From Trichopria drosophilae (Eukaryota; Arthropoda; Insecta; Hymenoptera; Diapriidae): a stretch of DNA of 64,000 nucleotides. Where the stretch lies: positions 202,290,001-202,354,000 of the forward strand of contig CM059582.1 in NCBI GenBank assembly GCA_030407085.1, written 5' to 3'. The translations under genes and the position numbers were made by a program. Positions 1-12,060 of this stretch are shown piece after piece; position 1 is the first letter of the stretch, and the number at the start of each line of letters is the position of its first letter. Under the pieces are notes generated by a model that ran no database searches, was not told where the DNA came from, and saw nothing but the letters and a program-made list of their open reading frames with translations.

Positions 1-2500
1 TTTAATATTAATCTAAATAGACATAAATGAACTTCATTGCCATTTTTTAATAGTTTGTGTATTTTAGCACATAGTTAGATACCGCCGATTAAAATATACT
101 CCTCCTATATGTCTGCCGTTAAAAAAATCAATGGAGCCCATTCCGAAAAAGTTGTACTTGGTTTTTTACAAAAAAATCAGATTTTTTCACTGACAAATAT
201 TATTTAATCGGCATTCTCATATTGGAAACGGTTAAAGAGATCATTGATTGGTAAAAATATCGCATCTACGAACCTTTAATTTTGAAATGTGCATGACAGG
301 CATTTTCAAAATAATGTTCAAACATCCAAAATTGCGGCTAAAACACGAAAATATCAGCGAAAAGCTTCGGAATTTTTTATTCGAAAATGATAGATTTTCA
401 GAAAAAATGTTATTGAACAAAGAGTTCTTAGAATTAATATTAATAACGTATTTATGGATCACATATATTTTTACTTGGACAAACAATAACAAATTTCTAC
501 TGATTTTCATAGACCAACCAGTGGAGTCTTTTATTTCATTTGATAATATCAATCAATAAGTGATTTATTCAGAACGCTTATTTGTAATGTATATATTATA
601 AATACAGAATAGCGGTATTTCGGTAATAACACTACACAGGGTGGTTAACATATAAATATGCGCCATCTAACGCTGAGTGTTTAAATTAAAGCCTCTTACT
701 GATCAGGATTGTCTACCAATGGTTAAAAAAATGCTGTCCTCATTATGCTATGCAATGAATATCGAATGTTTTTCTAATTTGAATTTTACACCAACACTGA
801 AATACTCCACGAGATTCAATACATTCATAAAAAAGGGAATTTTCACCCCAAGAAATTTAGAGAAAATAGTTACACGCACGACGGAATTGAATGCTGTTAG
901 TTTCTTCCAATTTTGAATAAATCTCGGTAGATTTGTTGCATTGAAAACTTGGTAAACACCGGAACACTATATTTCAAGGAGAATTTACCGCATGGATTCA
1001 CCGCGAATATTTTCCCACCCTCAACAGCTAGTAAAATGGTAATCAGTATACTCGAATTCAAGGATTGAATGTCGGGAAACAGAATTCGATTTCTTCCCGC
1101 GTATCCGTTAGGAATATAAATATGTTTATTAGGGAACCGCGGCAATATAGTCCGACCCTAATCTATTTTTCCACACTCGGCTGCGCTGGCGCGGAATCGA
1201 AAAGCTTTTTACTTTCGAAAATATAAAGACGATTTTTATCTTTGACGTATAATCTAAAGCGAGTCGTAAAACCGACTACCAAGACTTGTCGTTACGTGCT
1301 CGGGGGTGCCGACCAGAACGAATACGTGTTTCGTGTAGTTATGCTACAATGGAAAACCTGCTAACAGTGTGTTTTCTCTGATACCATATAGTGCCTAGCC
1401 TGGTTCTGTTAGGGGCCTGGTGTTTGGTACCCCCTGTAACACGTGTGATCTAGTGTTCTCGCTTGGACTTGGGTAAAAGGGCATTCGACCCACGTAGGCA
1501 ACCTGCACTTAACTATCCATTAAATACTACTGGCTTCCTCCCAGATGCAGTCCCTGTATTCTTCTTTCAAACTTGTTACATCCGCAGAGTTCCTCCCAGA
1601 AGCAATCTCTTAATAATGTCGACGACAGGCGCCGGTTAACAGTAAATAATGGGTTATAAAGTTCAAGCAGATTGATTTCTCGCAGTCGTTATATTGTTAT
1701 TTACGATGATCGCAGCTCACACTCAATTTCTCTCCGAATTTCATAATAATTTCAATATAAGAGAGGGTTCTTCGCTCCATTTAGATTTTTCAATATGAAC
1801 GCGTAACTTTATAAATGTGAATAAATTGCCGGTCACGATTCACATAATAAAATCACGGGAGAACTTTGATCAAGAAGTGAAGTTCCGTAGATTCGAAATC
1901 TCATACCAAAGGGATTCAAGGGTGACGGTCACTGGATACATCTGCACACTGATATGCGCCACGTGTATAGGCGGTGAAATGGACATTAGCACAATCGGTT
2001 TAAAGCACGTTATACAGAATCGATCGTGTCATAAGGGACGGCTTGGCCGTCGCTCTTGGGAATGATTTCCTCCCAGATATTCCTATCTGAACAAATTAAC
2101 ATGCATAGAAATCTTGAAATTTTAGGTCATAAAACTACAAAAGTTTCCCTTAATTATCATATTCTTCTTACAGAAGTTATTAAATTTTATTGTACACTGA
2201 AATTCGAAATCTAAGGACGTGTTATTTTATAAAATCATTTTATTCATTTCGGTGTTTAAAAGCTAAATAATACGTTAAAAGTATCTATAAAATAGGTTCG
2301 AAACCTATTAGGAAATACAAAACCAGGCTACTTGCTAATAAATTAGTTTTTATTTTAGATTCTAATGGCTGAGTTTCTGGTATACATAATGTGTTAAGTC
2401 CATCTTAACCAAAATAATTTCATACAAGTTATAAAATCTGCGTATTTATTAACACCAATCCCGAATCCAGATTTCACAATATCTTTTAAATCTTAATAAA
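1..2500. other. Non-coding, no gene seen
   Basis: AT-rich DNA with no supportable gene; the open frames here are short and unlike any family I know. Between about 1150 and 2065 the composition is visibly richer in G and C. In that part the word TTCCTCCCAGA (or one base different) occurs near 1538, 1592 and 2066, a minor local repetition of unknown meaning. A GCGCCATCTAACGC word at about 660-673 resembles other CTCF-like words in the window. Confidence 0.5.
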
Positions 2501-2502
2501 AT

Positions 2503-2801
2503 TAAGTTTCTCTGTCGTAAATATAAAATACACTGGTTTAAAATAGTATTAGAACGCAACTACACTAAAATTTTAGGTATAAAATGTAATCATTGTAGGG
2601 TCAAGATTGGAGCCGTTGTATAAAAACTCGACTATAAACAAAATGATTAATAAGTAATGTAAATAGATGATTTGTTTATCGTCAATATTGTAATTGAAAT
2701 TAAGCGGAATTTTAAATCTTAATTACATCATTTTTTAGTATAGATTTAGTTCTAACACTATTTTAAACCATTTTATTTTCTCATTAGGACAGAGAAACTT
2801 A
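2503..2801. mobile_element. Inverted-repeat element (MITE-like), TA-flanked
   Basis: Two arms of about 70 bases face each other: about 2503-2570 and the reverse complement of about 2733-2801. Each outer end reads TAAGTTTCTCTGTC inward, and the arms also share TGGTTTAAAATAGT and the TAGAAC region. The outermost TA on each side could be the target duplication of a Tc1/mariner-type insertion, with the element proper starting AGTTTCTC. About 165 bases lie between the arms and show no coding potential. A related partial arm lies near 3015-3065, so this looks like a family. The class assignment is inference from size and ends only. Confidence 0.7.
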
Positions 2802-5402
2802 TTTTTTACCTATTTTATCCATGTCTATTAAGAATATTAATTTTTTGCAGCAAATATGGGTGTAAGGGTGTAATGGGTGTTGAAAAAATAAAAAATTAAA
2901 AAGCCGACTACCGAGCATCTTCAAAAATACATTAAATATGGGAAGTTTATCTATTTACATTATTTGTTCGATCCGTGATTCAATGGCTTGAGCCTATAAT
3001 GACTTTCTTATACCCAAAATAGTAGTATAGTTGCCGTTATAACACTATTTTGAACCATTGTATGGTTTAAATATAATTCTATTATTTAGCCTCGAAAATC
3101 CCTAATTAATAAGATGATAATCTAACTTTCTAAATCATGTGATGCCATCTCACTAAATTTTGAATGATTGAGTGTAACAAAGACGTTTTTTGCCTTTCCA
3201 TGCTGAGATAGGAGTGCCACACCTATTACAGTTTAAAATTCTCAGTTATCTCTATATTCGAATTTTAAACACACTCGGGCGAAAAATATTGTTTGTATTA
3301 CGAAATTTAATACGACAAGTACTAATACGTATTATTTTATACGTTGTTATCGATGTAATGCAATTCTATGTATAATTATGTAGATTTCGAACATTTGGAA
3401 TCAATATAAATACCTATCCTGGAGCTGCATCTGAATGTTGTTTGTATTCTTGGTTATATATTCTGGACAAAAGTTAGAATGACTTGTCAAGGCCCAATAA
3501 TAACACTGTGGTTTAATATACGTTTATCCTACGTAAGAAGTTTACAAATGGTTTAGGTATGAAAGATAAACGTTTATAACGTTTATTAAACTGCAGTTTA
3601 ATGTATGTTTATCATAGACGTTTCCAATACGTTTCTATTATACTCAACGTCTTTTAAATGTCAAAAAATAGTTTATGAAGGACCATAAATAAGATCAGTT
3701 CATAGCACGATTAACAAAAATGTAATATTGTATAGAAATATACGGACCTGAAAAAAGTTTAAATATGCTCAAAGATACTACGGTTATGATACGTGTGTAT
3801 AATTTTTAATGTAATTTTTCTTTAAATGACAACAAAAATGTGTCTGATTCACAAACTTCTTTGGATTTATATTTTTAAAACTTTTTTTTTTCAAGTAACT
3901 CGGTCGGAAGATTCTCTGATCATCAAAAAAATAAATGATGGCTAAGTATGTCAAAAAATCTTCATAATGAAGAAGTTATTTGAAAAGCAAAGGGATTATG
4001 CTGACACAATATGATTGCAGCTATTCTTTCTGTTAAAATATCGTCTTTAAAGAAAAGAAACAAAAAATAATAAAAAAGTTTCTGAAACAGAATTTTGTGT
4101 TTTCTTATAAAGAAACATTGCTCCAAATTGCACTGTTTATGTGTTTTTCAAAAAATTGTCTAACAAAATATGTCTCGAATTTTTTTTTTTATTATTTTCC
4201 ATTCTTAATTTTATATTTTACGTAAAAATAAAAGAATACAAAAATTACACTAAAGTAGGAAAACAGAGATTTTGTCCATCTTGAAATAGAAAATTGCGTT
4301 AGTACCTCAAAAATAGATCTATTTATTGATTATTATTAACTAATTAATTAATTGATTTTAACTGCTAACTTTTCCAAACACTTCTATGGATTTTTCAAAA
4401 ATATTTTTTTTATTTATAACTTAAGAGTAAATTGTTTGCTCAAAATAGTGGAATGAGATATATCTCGAAAGGGTATAGAGTACTAAAACAAAGAAAAAAT
4501 TGTAGAAATGGGAGAGCACTGATTAGTATTTTGGATTTTTACGCATACACACCTTAACAATTATAATAAAAAAGGTCCTATTGAAGGTGTAAATGTGCTC
4601 AGAGATTATAACATCGTGGGCAATGCCGGCCTAAAAAGTTCGGCCTTTTTTTTTTAAGAAACGTCGTAGCAAATGGAAAAAAATAAAAAATTGGAATTTG
4701 CATCTTTGGATGAGAATAAGACGTAGTTATTAATTATATCGACATTTTTTAGATAAAGCTTTATTAAAGGTAGAGATCATTCACGTATCTAAATCTGACA
4801 AGGATGACATTAGTTCCAACGAGAAGACCTTAGTTGCAATTAGACAGGCATATTTCAGGTGCATGCCCTAAGCATAATGAGCTGCACTAGGTATCGTACG
4901 TCATGTCACGGGTTCTTGCTGCGTCGTGTCGTGCTGTTTACCGAGCCAGCACAATGTTACAGTGTTGTGCAATTATTGCAATGCCCGAGCGTATTTAGCG
5001 TATCGTACGGGAGTGCGTAGGTCCATTTCCTAGCCGTTGTGAAATCCGAGTGTTTGCGGCTGTTAGCTCAGAACAATTTACATAGATCTACATGCTCTCC
5101 CCTTGCATTATCCACGATGTCATAAACTCTGCGCATGTATTTTGGGTATGCTAGAAAAATTAGTTACTACTATCACGATCTATGATTCACATTACTGTGT
5201 GCCTTGTCAGTTATATTCCGAATATCAGGGGATTGGTCAATTGGATTGACAATTATGGAAGTATAAGACAGGTAACAAAATGTGACTTTCATTATATTTT
5301 TTGTTTGATGGCTATTTTTAATGGCAGAGAACCACTGCCATTCGGAATCATATGTTGGGAATCTTCTGCGAACTTCAGCATCATGATTTAGCAACTATTA
5401 AC
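2802..5402. other. AT-rich non-coding stretch
   Basis: No gene is supportable. It holds a degenerate copy of the right arm of the preceding element (about 3015-3065, sharing AACACTATTTT then AACCAT) and a palindromic cluster at 3508-3620 described separately. From 4850 to 5100 the sequence is less AT-rich but still shows no feature I can name. Confidence 0.45.
3508..3620. repeat. Palindromic cluster centred on CTGCAG
   Basis: A 49-base imperfect palindrome runs 3565-3613, with ends GATAAACG and TGTTTATC and centre TTAAACTGCAGTTTAA. The left half has a few extra bases. A further copy of the right half lies just upstream at about 3508-3537 (TGGTTTAATATACGTTTATC) in direct orientation. The cluster can form a cruciform or hairpin. 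It is most likely a small decayed inverted-repeat element; no protein or known RNA is associated. Confidence 0.5.
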
Positions 5403-5403
5403 A

Positions 5404-5610
5404 TACACTCTAAATTTCTTAAAGTGAAAGTTGAGCCACTCTCTGCTAAAGGTGACTTTTTCACTATTTCTAAAGTGAAATTTCACTTTATTAGAGTAGC
5501 ATATTTCTATCCACTATTAGTAAAGTGAAATTTCCACTTGAAAAAATAATGAAAAAGTCACTTTTATCATAAAGCGGCTCAACTTTCACTTTAAGAAATT
5601 TAAAGTGTAA
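5404..5610. mobile_element. Foldback/MITE-like element with ~60-base arms
   Basis: The left arm (about 5404-5462) and the reverse complement of the right arm (about 5550-5610) share ACACT, TAAATTTCTTAAAGTGAAAG, TTGAGCC and a run ending GTGACTTTTTCA. The outer ends read TACACT and AGTGTA, so a TA target duplication is possible. The interior holds further AAAGTGAAATTTCAC stems, so the whole 200 bases can fold on itself. There is no coding potential. A looser relative with GAGTG/CACTC stems lies at about 7735-7880. Confidence 0.75.
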
Positions 5611-7315
5611 CAAGCATAGCAAATATTTGATTGCAACATACATTTAGGTGATAGAAATACATAGTTTTTTTATTGTCAGTGATAATATTTGTCTCAAAGA
5701 AAACATTTCTTTAGTGACATCAATGCCGTGACATAATTTTATTTCCCTGCTCTTGAAAGATTTTATGCATTTTATTTTATAAACGTAAATGATTATAATA
5801 GTCAACGTTTTACTATAACGATGAACTATAACAAATACAGTAAAATTCCTACGCTATTGACGCAAAAGTGAAATTAGAAACCACTCGCAGGAATTCGGTT
5901 AAAATGACTTGACGATCTGACACGACGTATCAAATGCCCACCGCGTGGTGGCGCAAATACATCCTGTCATTCTCACAAGTTGTGAAACACGCACGATTTA
6001 TTCCAATATAAAGACACTCAGTACTTTATACAATGTGTTGATGGATGTTTATAGACGTACGTACGTAAGAGTAATATGAAATTTTTAAAATATGACTGCC
6101 TCTTGGTAATTTTGTTTATATATGATCAATAAATGTGTATAAGTAAAATTGTACGCACATAATAATTGACGTATGTTTATACGTTATACCAGAATAAGAT
6201 CGTTCTTAAAATTATCTACTCGAGATAGACTCTTCGTGAGATAGTAAAAGAATAATCTTATTGAAAAAAGTAGAACTTCCAATGCAGGACTTCGGGTAAT
6301 AAAGCTAAAAAACGGGATTCTTGGTATTATTTTCTGTTGAGGAATCTGTATATCAGAGAGTCTTGATAAGAATCATAAAAGAGGAATTTGGTTACAAAAA
6401 TCAATATTTTTTGTGAGACACATAACCTTAAAATATGGTTGCAATAACACTTTCAATCGCTGATTTTATTCCCTCATTTTGGTGGTACTAGATTTGAACT
6501 ATATTTTTTATACTAACCATGCTGGTCTTTAAGCTGTCTGCACTTTTCGATAAAAGTGGGACACCCGAATTTTTTCTAAAAATCGTTTTTGTTTCCTTTT
6601 TGAGGTTTTATTTAACTCTATTACATTTCGGTGGCCAAAAATCTGTTTTTTAATATTCAGAAACGGTATTTTGCATTATTATTATAATTCGACAATTTTG
6701 CAATAATATTTGTAATATTTCAATAGCGATTCTATTTTTGTCATCGGTATATGCCAAACATGAGTTTTTTAAGGTTATGTAATATTTTTATTGAGTGATG
6801 TTCCTCTTACTAGTTCAAAACGGTATGGAAAAAATCGATTTTTCAATCTTATCTATAACCGGTTTCTTATGTCACTATAAACAATTTTTTAATAAATTTC
6901 AAAGAAATCAATTGAGAATTTGATCCAGAATTCCGGAAATAGTTTGCCACTTAATGATAAGTCATAAGTAGTGGTTAGAATTACGAATACGGTATCCAAA
7001 TTCAGAAAATCAATTTAAACCCTTTTAATTTAAATTTTTTGCCTGACCACTTTATTTTTTATGTAAAATTCGAGTATCTGCCCATTTGTTCCAAAAACTA
7101 GTGATATCGTCTAGAACGGTACAAAATTAAACCATATTTCTAATAAAGTACCTTGAAAAATAGTATCTAAAATCAGGGAATGGAAACAATTTTGAGGTTA
7201 TGTGTCCCCAAACAAAATGTTTTTTATATCAAAAAGTCCTCTTCTAAAATTTTAACAAGAATCTCTGACAGAAGAAAATCATATAAAAAAACATTAATTT
7301 TTTTATCTTTACTGT
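5611..7315. other. AT-rich non-coding stretch
   Basis: No gene seen. It holds one copy of a short GGTGGCGC-centred repeat at about 5926-5990 (described separately) and an (ACGT)n run near 6056-6066. The rest is AT-rich sequence in which I see no structure. Confidence 0.45.
5926..5990 (+). repeat. GGTGGCGC-centred short dispersed repeat, copy 1
   Basis: About 65 bases containing CCACCGCGTGGTGGCGCA followed by CACAAGTTGTGAAACACG. They align with 20876-20945 and, over the core, with the minus strand at about 38126-38150. The core resembles the CTCF-type word AGRTGGCGC. The repeat may be a fragment of an interspersed element or a conserved protein-binding site; sequence alone does not decide. 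Confidence 0.4.
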
Positions 7316-7640
7316 TACTTGGCAGTTTTGGGGGTGTAACCCCTCAAGTTGGACTTGTTTCGTTGCTTTCTTCTCCAATTGATCCCTCTCGAACTGCGCG
7401 TATATGTCCTACCTACCCAGGGGGCTATCATTCACTTTCAGAATAGGCGTCATTTCAGGGTCTTCCGTCACATAGGCCTGCTTAAAATCACGTGGTAGTG
7501 AAATGGGCGGGGCGTATCACCTTCCAACCTGAGAGGCAGCGAGTCCCAGTATGTACCAACCGGAGGTTGCACTGTATTCTTTTCTCTCGTCTAGCCCAAG
7601 CAGACAGCTCAAGAGGGGGAATACTTTTGCACTTTTTTAC
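7316..7640. other. GC-richer patch of unknown nature
   Basis: A sharply GC-richer patch inside AT-rich DNA. It begins with a small hairpin (GGGGTGTAACCCC) and carries CCCAGGGGGC and GGGCGGGGCG words. No open frame is recognisable and no terminal repeats were found. It could be the body of an old insertion. Confidence 0.3.
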
Positions 7641-7734
7641 GTTCTTCATTATAAACAAAAGTGAATGTTTATTATGTACATACAGTTTTACATATGAGTT
7701 ATTGAGATAACACTTCCTGCTTCCTACATTCCGT

Positions 7735-7880
7735 AGAGTGAAAAATCACTATAATGGAGTGAATTATCACTCTAAGTGGCAGTGGAAATCAAGCCACTCT
7801 GTTTGTTGTGAATGTTTGCTTTTGTAAAGAGTGTCATTTTTTCACTCAATTCAAAGAGTGAGTACATCATTCTAATGAGG
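7735..7880. repeat. GAGTG/CACTC palindromic cluster
   Basis: Repeated short stems built on AGAGTG and CACTCT, for example AGTGAAAAATCACT and GAGTGAATTATCACTC, plus a right half with TTTTTTCACTCAATTCAAAGAGTGAG. It shares the phrase AGCCACTCT and the TTTTTCACT stem with the element at 5404-5610, so it is probably a diverged relative. No coding potential. Confidence 0.5.
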
Positions 7881-7889
7881 GAGTGGATT

Positions 7890-10005
7890 TGAACCTTTTA
7901 TTTTGCACCTAAATGATAAAGTTATTTTATATAGGATATTTTTTAAAGTGGATTTTTAATGTCCAAATATGCTCCAAATTCATAATATTAGAGAAAATGT
8001 GAATTTCATATTCCACTATAATGAAAAAGTGCAAAGTACGAAATACCACATACATAGCTGTCATATAACAAATAAGATATGCCGTGTCAAACCGATCCTT
8101 TAAGTCGTCTGATATACAAAATAGAATACGTTTCAATAAAGAGAGTAAATAGAAACGCGGGAGTCGCAATCGCTCCTAGCGGCGGGTAATGTACTTGCGT
8201 CTCTTCCAAAATTATAAATTCACTCTTAAGGAAAGAGAGGATATTTCGACTTTTCTTAAGAAAATTAAAATATTAACTAAGATTTTCTAAATTTTTAGAG
8301 TTGAATTTGAGTAAATCGAATTAGGAAAATCAGATTATGGCTTCCGTATCAACAATGTTGCAAAATATACCAAAAATGTACTCAACCTTTTTTGTAGAGC
8401 ACAAAATTTTCATAAAAAAGTCAGTGAGAGCCCTCGTCTAAAGCCAATAACTAAGCAATCAACGTTGGAAGTTATAGCATATTTCATTTCGTTTAGAGAA
8501 TACTTTATGAAATTCCAGCGTTGATTGTATTTACATCAAATAACAAAATTAATGTAACAAGTTGAGTCTATCGATTTTCGAATCTGAAGTTTCACAAAAG
8601 AGGTGATCGGACAAATTTTTTTGCTAGCTCGAAATTTCGCAGGTAATTAATTCTAAAGCATTTTTTAAAAGTTTTTGGAATAATTTTTTAGGAAACCAAT
8701 TTCAAATATTATAATTTAGAATTTATTTCCTCGAGAACTGAAAACTTTCTGAAAAAATTACTTAGAATAAAAAGTGCACGGAATTGAATTTTTTTCAGCT
8801 TTTTTTTCTATATCCTCGCAAAAGCAACACAGGTTTGATTTTTTGTTAAATGATTGAAATTAAAATAGATATAATATACTTGGTTAGAATATTGGTTTAC
8901 TAAACAAAAATGGAAATATTACTTTAAATTGTGCGGTTGTTGGTACCAACCTCTAAATGCGAAAAAAGTGTAAATAATTAGTTTGTGCATTATTGTCGTA
9001 AATAGAACATTTGATTTCTTCGACTATAGTAATATAATATAAATATTACAGTAAATGTGCAGTAAATGACATAACATCTAACAGATTCTGTATCCCTCTA
9101 GCAATAATATAGAAACTAATAATTGTAAAAATTAGTTTAAACAATCTGAAAAAGGTGTGGTATGCTCGTCGATGATTTCTATGCTCTTCATCCTTGGCAT
9201 TTTTGTAAACTCATAGTTTTTGAGCTGCAGTGTCCACCAATTAAAAAAAATCAATATGACACCATTTTGAGGGTGTTCCAATAAAGTAGGATTTAAAAAC
9301 TTAAACATTGCATCCTTCTTTATGCATAGTTTCAGTAAAATTCCACTCTTCTAATAGTTCCGTAAAAATTCCGGAGAATAAATATTTCTAAACAACAATA
9401 AAAAAAATTGTCAATTTTTTAATTTGACACCATATTGGAATCTCTAACGACTGAAACTCAATTTTGCCATTCCCCTGAAGGCAGCCCGGTAAGAGGAATT
9501 CTGCAGGTGACTCATAACTTTAGTTAGAAATGGAATTTTTTTATGACAGAGTGACCAAAAAATATCCTATTTTCCTCCGCCCAAAAATGTAAAATTTAAC
9601 ATTTTTTCTCTTAACAGGGCAGGGCGGAGAGCCAGGGTAGACCAATCTAGTAACTAATCAAGTTAATTTAATCCCAATGGTTCCGGGTTAACCCATTAAC
9701 GCCCAAAACTAACATTTTTTTTTCGTTCACTTTCAAGCCATGTTATTCTTAACTAGAAATATAAGATTTTATATTGAAGGTATAACCCGTTTCTTTGGGT
9801 TCTGACACTCTTTTTTACGATTCGGAAGTCGAAAAAAATGTTTCCCTGGCTGAAATTAATTATGGCCATTTTAATGCCAAAAAAAACTCTAAAAATGCCT
9901 ACATTTTCAATTTTGATCGCCCTTATCATATCGAAAAAGAATATATATATATAATTTTGCTTTCAACCAGAAGTGCATAAAAAGTGTATACTTTCGAAAT
10001 ATGCA
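7890..10005. other. AT-rich non-coding stretch
   Basis: No gene seen. It contains a 72-base hairpin at 8456-8527 (see separate entry). A CCTAGCGGCGG word at about 8175 recurs near 42668. Otherwise it is featureless AT-rich DNA. Confidence 0.45.
8456..8527. other. 72-base stem-loop, precursor-miRNA-sized
   Basis: The outer stem is 15 consecutive pairs with one G-U: CAATCAACGTTGGAA pairs with TTCCAGCGTTGATTG. The stem continues more loosely inward (ATAGCATATT against AGTATT...TAT), leaving a small AT-rich loop near 8485-8498. The length and shape fit a miRNA precursor or a miniature inverted-repeat relic. It does not contain any insect miRNA seed I remember. With no expression data this is only a structural call. 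Confidence 0.3.
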
Positions 10006-10009
10006 TGGC

Positions 10010-10460
10010 AGAATAACAAATTTTAAGATGCCGGACCCAATATGGCGTCAAATACTTTGAAAAATCGTAAAGATTACTCATATGTTTTGCAAATTGCCAA
10101 ATACTCGTAGTCGTCGGAATCGCCTGAATCTTATTACTCGGGGGTTTTTAGGGTCGCTGATTGGGAATTTGAAGTTGGATTTTCAAAATTCAAAATGTCG
10201 GGTCCAGTATGGCGGACATAAAATACGAAATTTCATTGATTTTACCCGATTCTTCTTACTCAGGAGGATTTTAGGGTCGCTCATTGTGAAATGAAAATTA
10301 TATTTTCAAAATTCAAAATGGCTGATATAATATGGGTAATTTAAAATACAAAAAATCATTAGATTCGTCTAATTCTTAAGCCTCAGCTGTTATTTAGGTT
10401 GCTGATTACAAATTTGAAGTTAAATTTTCGAAATTCAATATGATAAATCCAATGAGATAG
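10010..10460 (+). repeat. Tandem array, ~122-base unit, about 3.5 units
   Basis: Successive units begin near 10020 (partial), 10140, 10262 and 10386. Each carries a GGGTTTTTAGGGTCGCTGATT-like segment followed by TTTCAAAATTCAAAATG and CCAATATGGCGGA-like words. Spacing of the GTCGCTGATT-like word is about 122-124 bases. The same unit recurs singly or in pairs at 15155-15290, 17755-17840, 18240-18400, 18865-19055, 42425-42520 (minus) and 51160-51440. This is a dispersed satellite-like family, or the internal repeats of a larger element. The ATGGCGGATCC phrase does not sit in a conserved long frame, so I do not treat it as coding. Confidence 0.8.
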
Positions 10461-10748
10461 TTCTAACTAAACTTATGACTTCCGGAAGTGTTTTCCATAG
10501 CGGGCTGGCATCACAGCGGTATTTTGTTCTTGGAATCTTGAAGAGCGACATTGAAAATAATAGAATAAGTATCTTTCAGTTTGTTCAACTTTGATTTTGA
10601 AACGAAATACTTAATTGAAGGACGTTAACGGGTTAATAGGGTTTAGGGGGTTGATACTTTTCCTAATTGAAATATTTTGTACTTTCTTTCGGATAGTTAG
10701 GCCAAAGACAGCAATGCACGAAGGGACACATTTACTGTCCCTATTTAT

Positions 10749-10992
10749 TATTTGTAAAGTCCCGGTATATTTACCTACTCGGTTCCTCGCCTCCCTCTCC
10801 CGTTTCCTTATATATACCAAAGGAAGGGGAGCGTTGCTTCTCCCACTCCCCTCAGTAGCGTTATGCCAATGACGTCACAGCAGGTCCTTTCTGAGGCGCA
10901 ACCCGCAGGGTGGGGGAAAAAGAGAGCGGCGACAGATAAATATCACGAAACGGAAATATAGTGAGTAGCAATTATACCGGGACTCTACTGTA
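10749..10992. mobile_element. Pogo/Tigger-like short element with TGACGTCA core
   Basis: The ends form an inverted repeat: AAAGTCCCGGTATATTTACC on the left, and on the right (reverse complement) GAGTCCCGGTATAATTGC, with the right end closing CTACTG then TA. Terminal CAGTA plus TA target fits pogo/Tigger-type or other Tc1-superfamily non-autonomous elements. The interior is GC-rich, with a CTCCCGTTTCC / GGAAGGGGAG hairpin and a perfect CRE-type TGACGTCA at 10870-10877. A second copy of the interior is at about 13712-13870. No transposase is encoded. Confidence 0.75.
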
Positions 10993-11077
10993 CCATTCTT
11001 ATTCTGCTGTAGTCTTTCACCTTGTTATTTTTCAGTGTAGCATTTTTTATTTTCGATTTTCCGTCCCGTGACAGAGA

Positions 11078-11337
11078 AATTGTTGGGTGGGGGTCAAAAA
11101 ACCAACAAATCAAAAACCCTACAGGTCAAAAAACCGACAATCATAAAGCCGACAGTCAAAAAGTTGACACGTAAAAAAATAGACACATCGTCAGAACAGT
11201 CATGTTTTGAACTGTCGGTTTTTTTATTGTCGTTTTCTGACTGTCGATTTTTTTTATTGTCGTTTTCTGACTGTCGGTTTTGCGACCTGTCGGCTTTTTA
11301 ATTTGTCGGTTTTTCTGCTCGCACCCAAATTGTTCAC
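11078..11337. mobile_element. Foldback element with internal (AAAACCGACAGTC)-type repeats
   Basis: The outer ends AATTGTTGGGTG and CACCCAAATTGTT are inverted. Inside, the left half is a run of degenerate direct repeats of the form TCAAAAAACCGACA. The right half is the same repeat on the opposite strand (TGTCGGTTTT, TTATTGTCGTTTTCTGACTG), so the 260 bases form one long imperfect hairpin. Direct subrepeats inside long terminal inverted repeats are the hallmark of foldback-type elements. Short frames of about 80-110 codons across it are artefacts of the repeat. A degenerate run of similar TTTTTGTCGTAATGTC words lies near 47085-47150. Confidence 0.8.
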
Positions 11338-11339
11338 TT

Positions 11340-12060
11340 GTAGTATATTAAGCAGTTCCAACGAGCATGGAAACTTTGTATTGGAGATGTCACCGTTTCG
11401 AATTGTTTCTTATCAGAGGCAATTAAACAATTCGTCAACACGCACCGCACACAAGTCCGGCTCTGTTTGTGCGTGCCTTCGCACGCACGCGTACACCACA
11501 TACGAAGGGATGAATGATGGACAATGGAAGGGCTAACAATGCCCAGCACGAAGCCAACGTCGAGACAATGCCGAGTTCCGCACTCCCCGATGCGAGCCCT
11601 AAATCACTGTTCAGCATAATAAAAAGCCGTCGGCGAGTTCTGGACTTTAATGAATCGTGATTTTCTTCCACTCCACGTGCCCGTGTTTGACTCCGCAGCG
11701 CGTCCTATATGTGTCTGTGTGACGTCTCTCGTGTGCCATTCGATGCCGTCTATAATACCGAGCCGACGAAATGGATTGCTGCGAAGGGAACAACACATTT
11801 TTATAGCGAGCCGGATGATTTATTGGAGCCGCATCGCGAGATTTCGTTTGAGAGGCGGCTATAACGCATTTCTCCGCTCGTTCGGTTTTTACTATTCAGC
11901 GATATTTTTCATACGATGGGCACTAGATATCTATAAATTTCACCATCGAGAGATAGCAGTATACCCGCGCGTGCATTCGACGTTGGTTAAAGATTTTTCC
12001 CCGTTGTCAAATGAGATCTCTCTCGCTAACGGCTGAAATTAATTCGTACGTAAGGAAACA
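11340..12060. other. GC-richer unique sequence, no gene called
   Basis: Visibly GC-richer than its flanks, with CpG-containing words such as GCACGCACGCG. Open frames exist on both strands, the longest 128 codons (11650-12036, plus), but overlap in opposite directions and resemble no family I know. Plausibly conserved regulatory DNA or an unrecognised untranslated exon. Confidence 0.3.

Noticed and set aside
7841..7895. GGATTTGAACC as a possible tRNA T-arm on the minus strand
   Set aside because: No matching acceptor stem, anticodon arm or D arm could be placed around it.
11207..11536. 109-codon plus-strand frame with repeated CRFLTV-type motif
   Set aside because: The apparent peptide repeat is simply the translation of foldback-element subrepeats.
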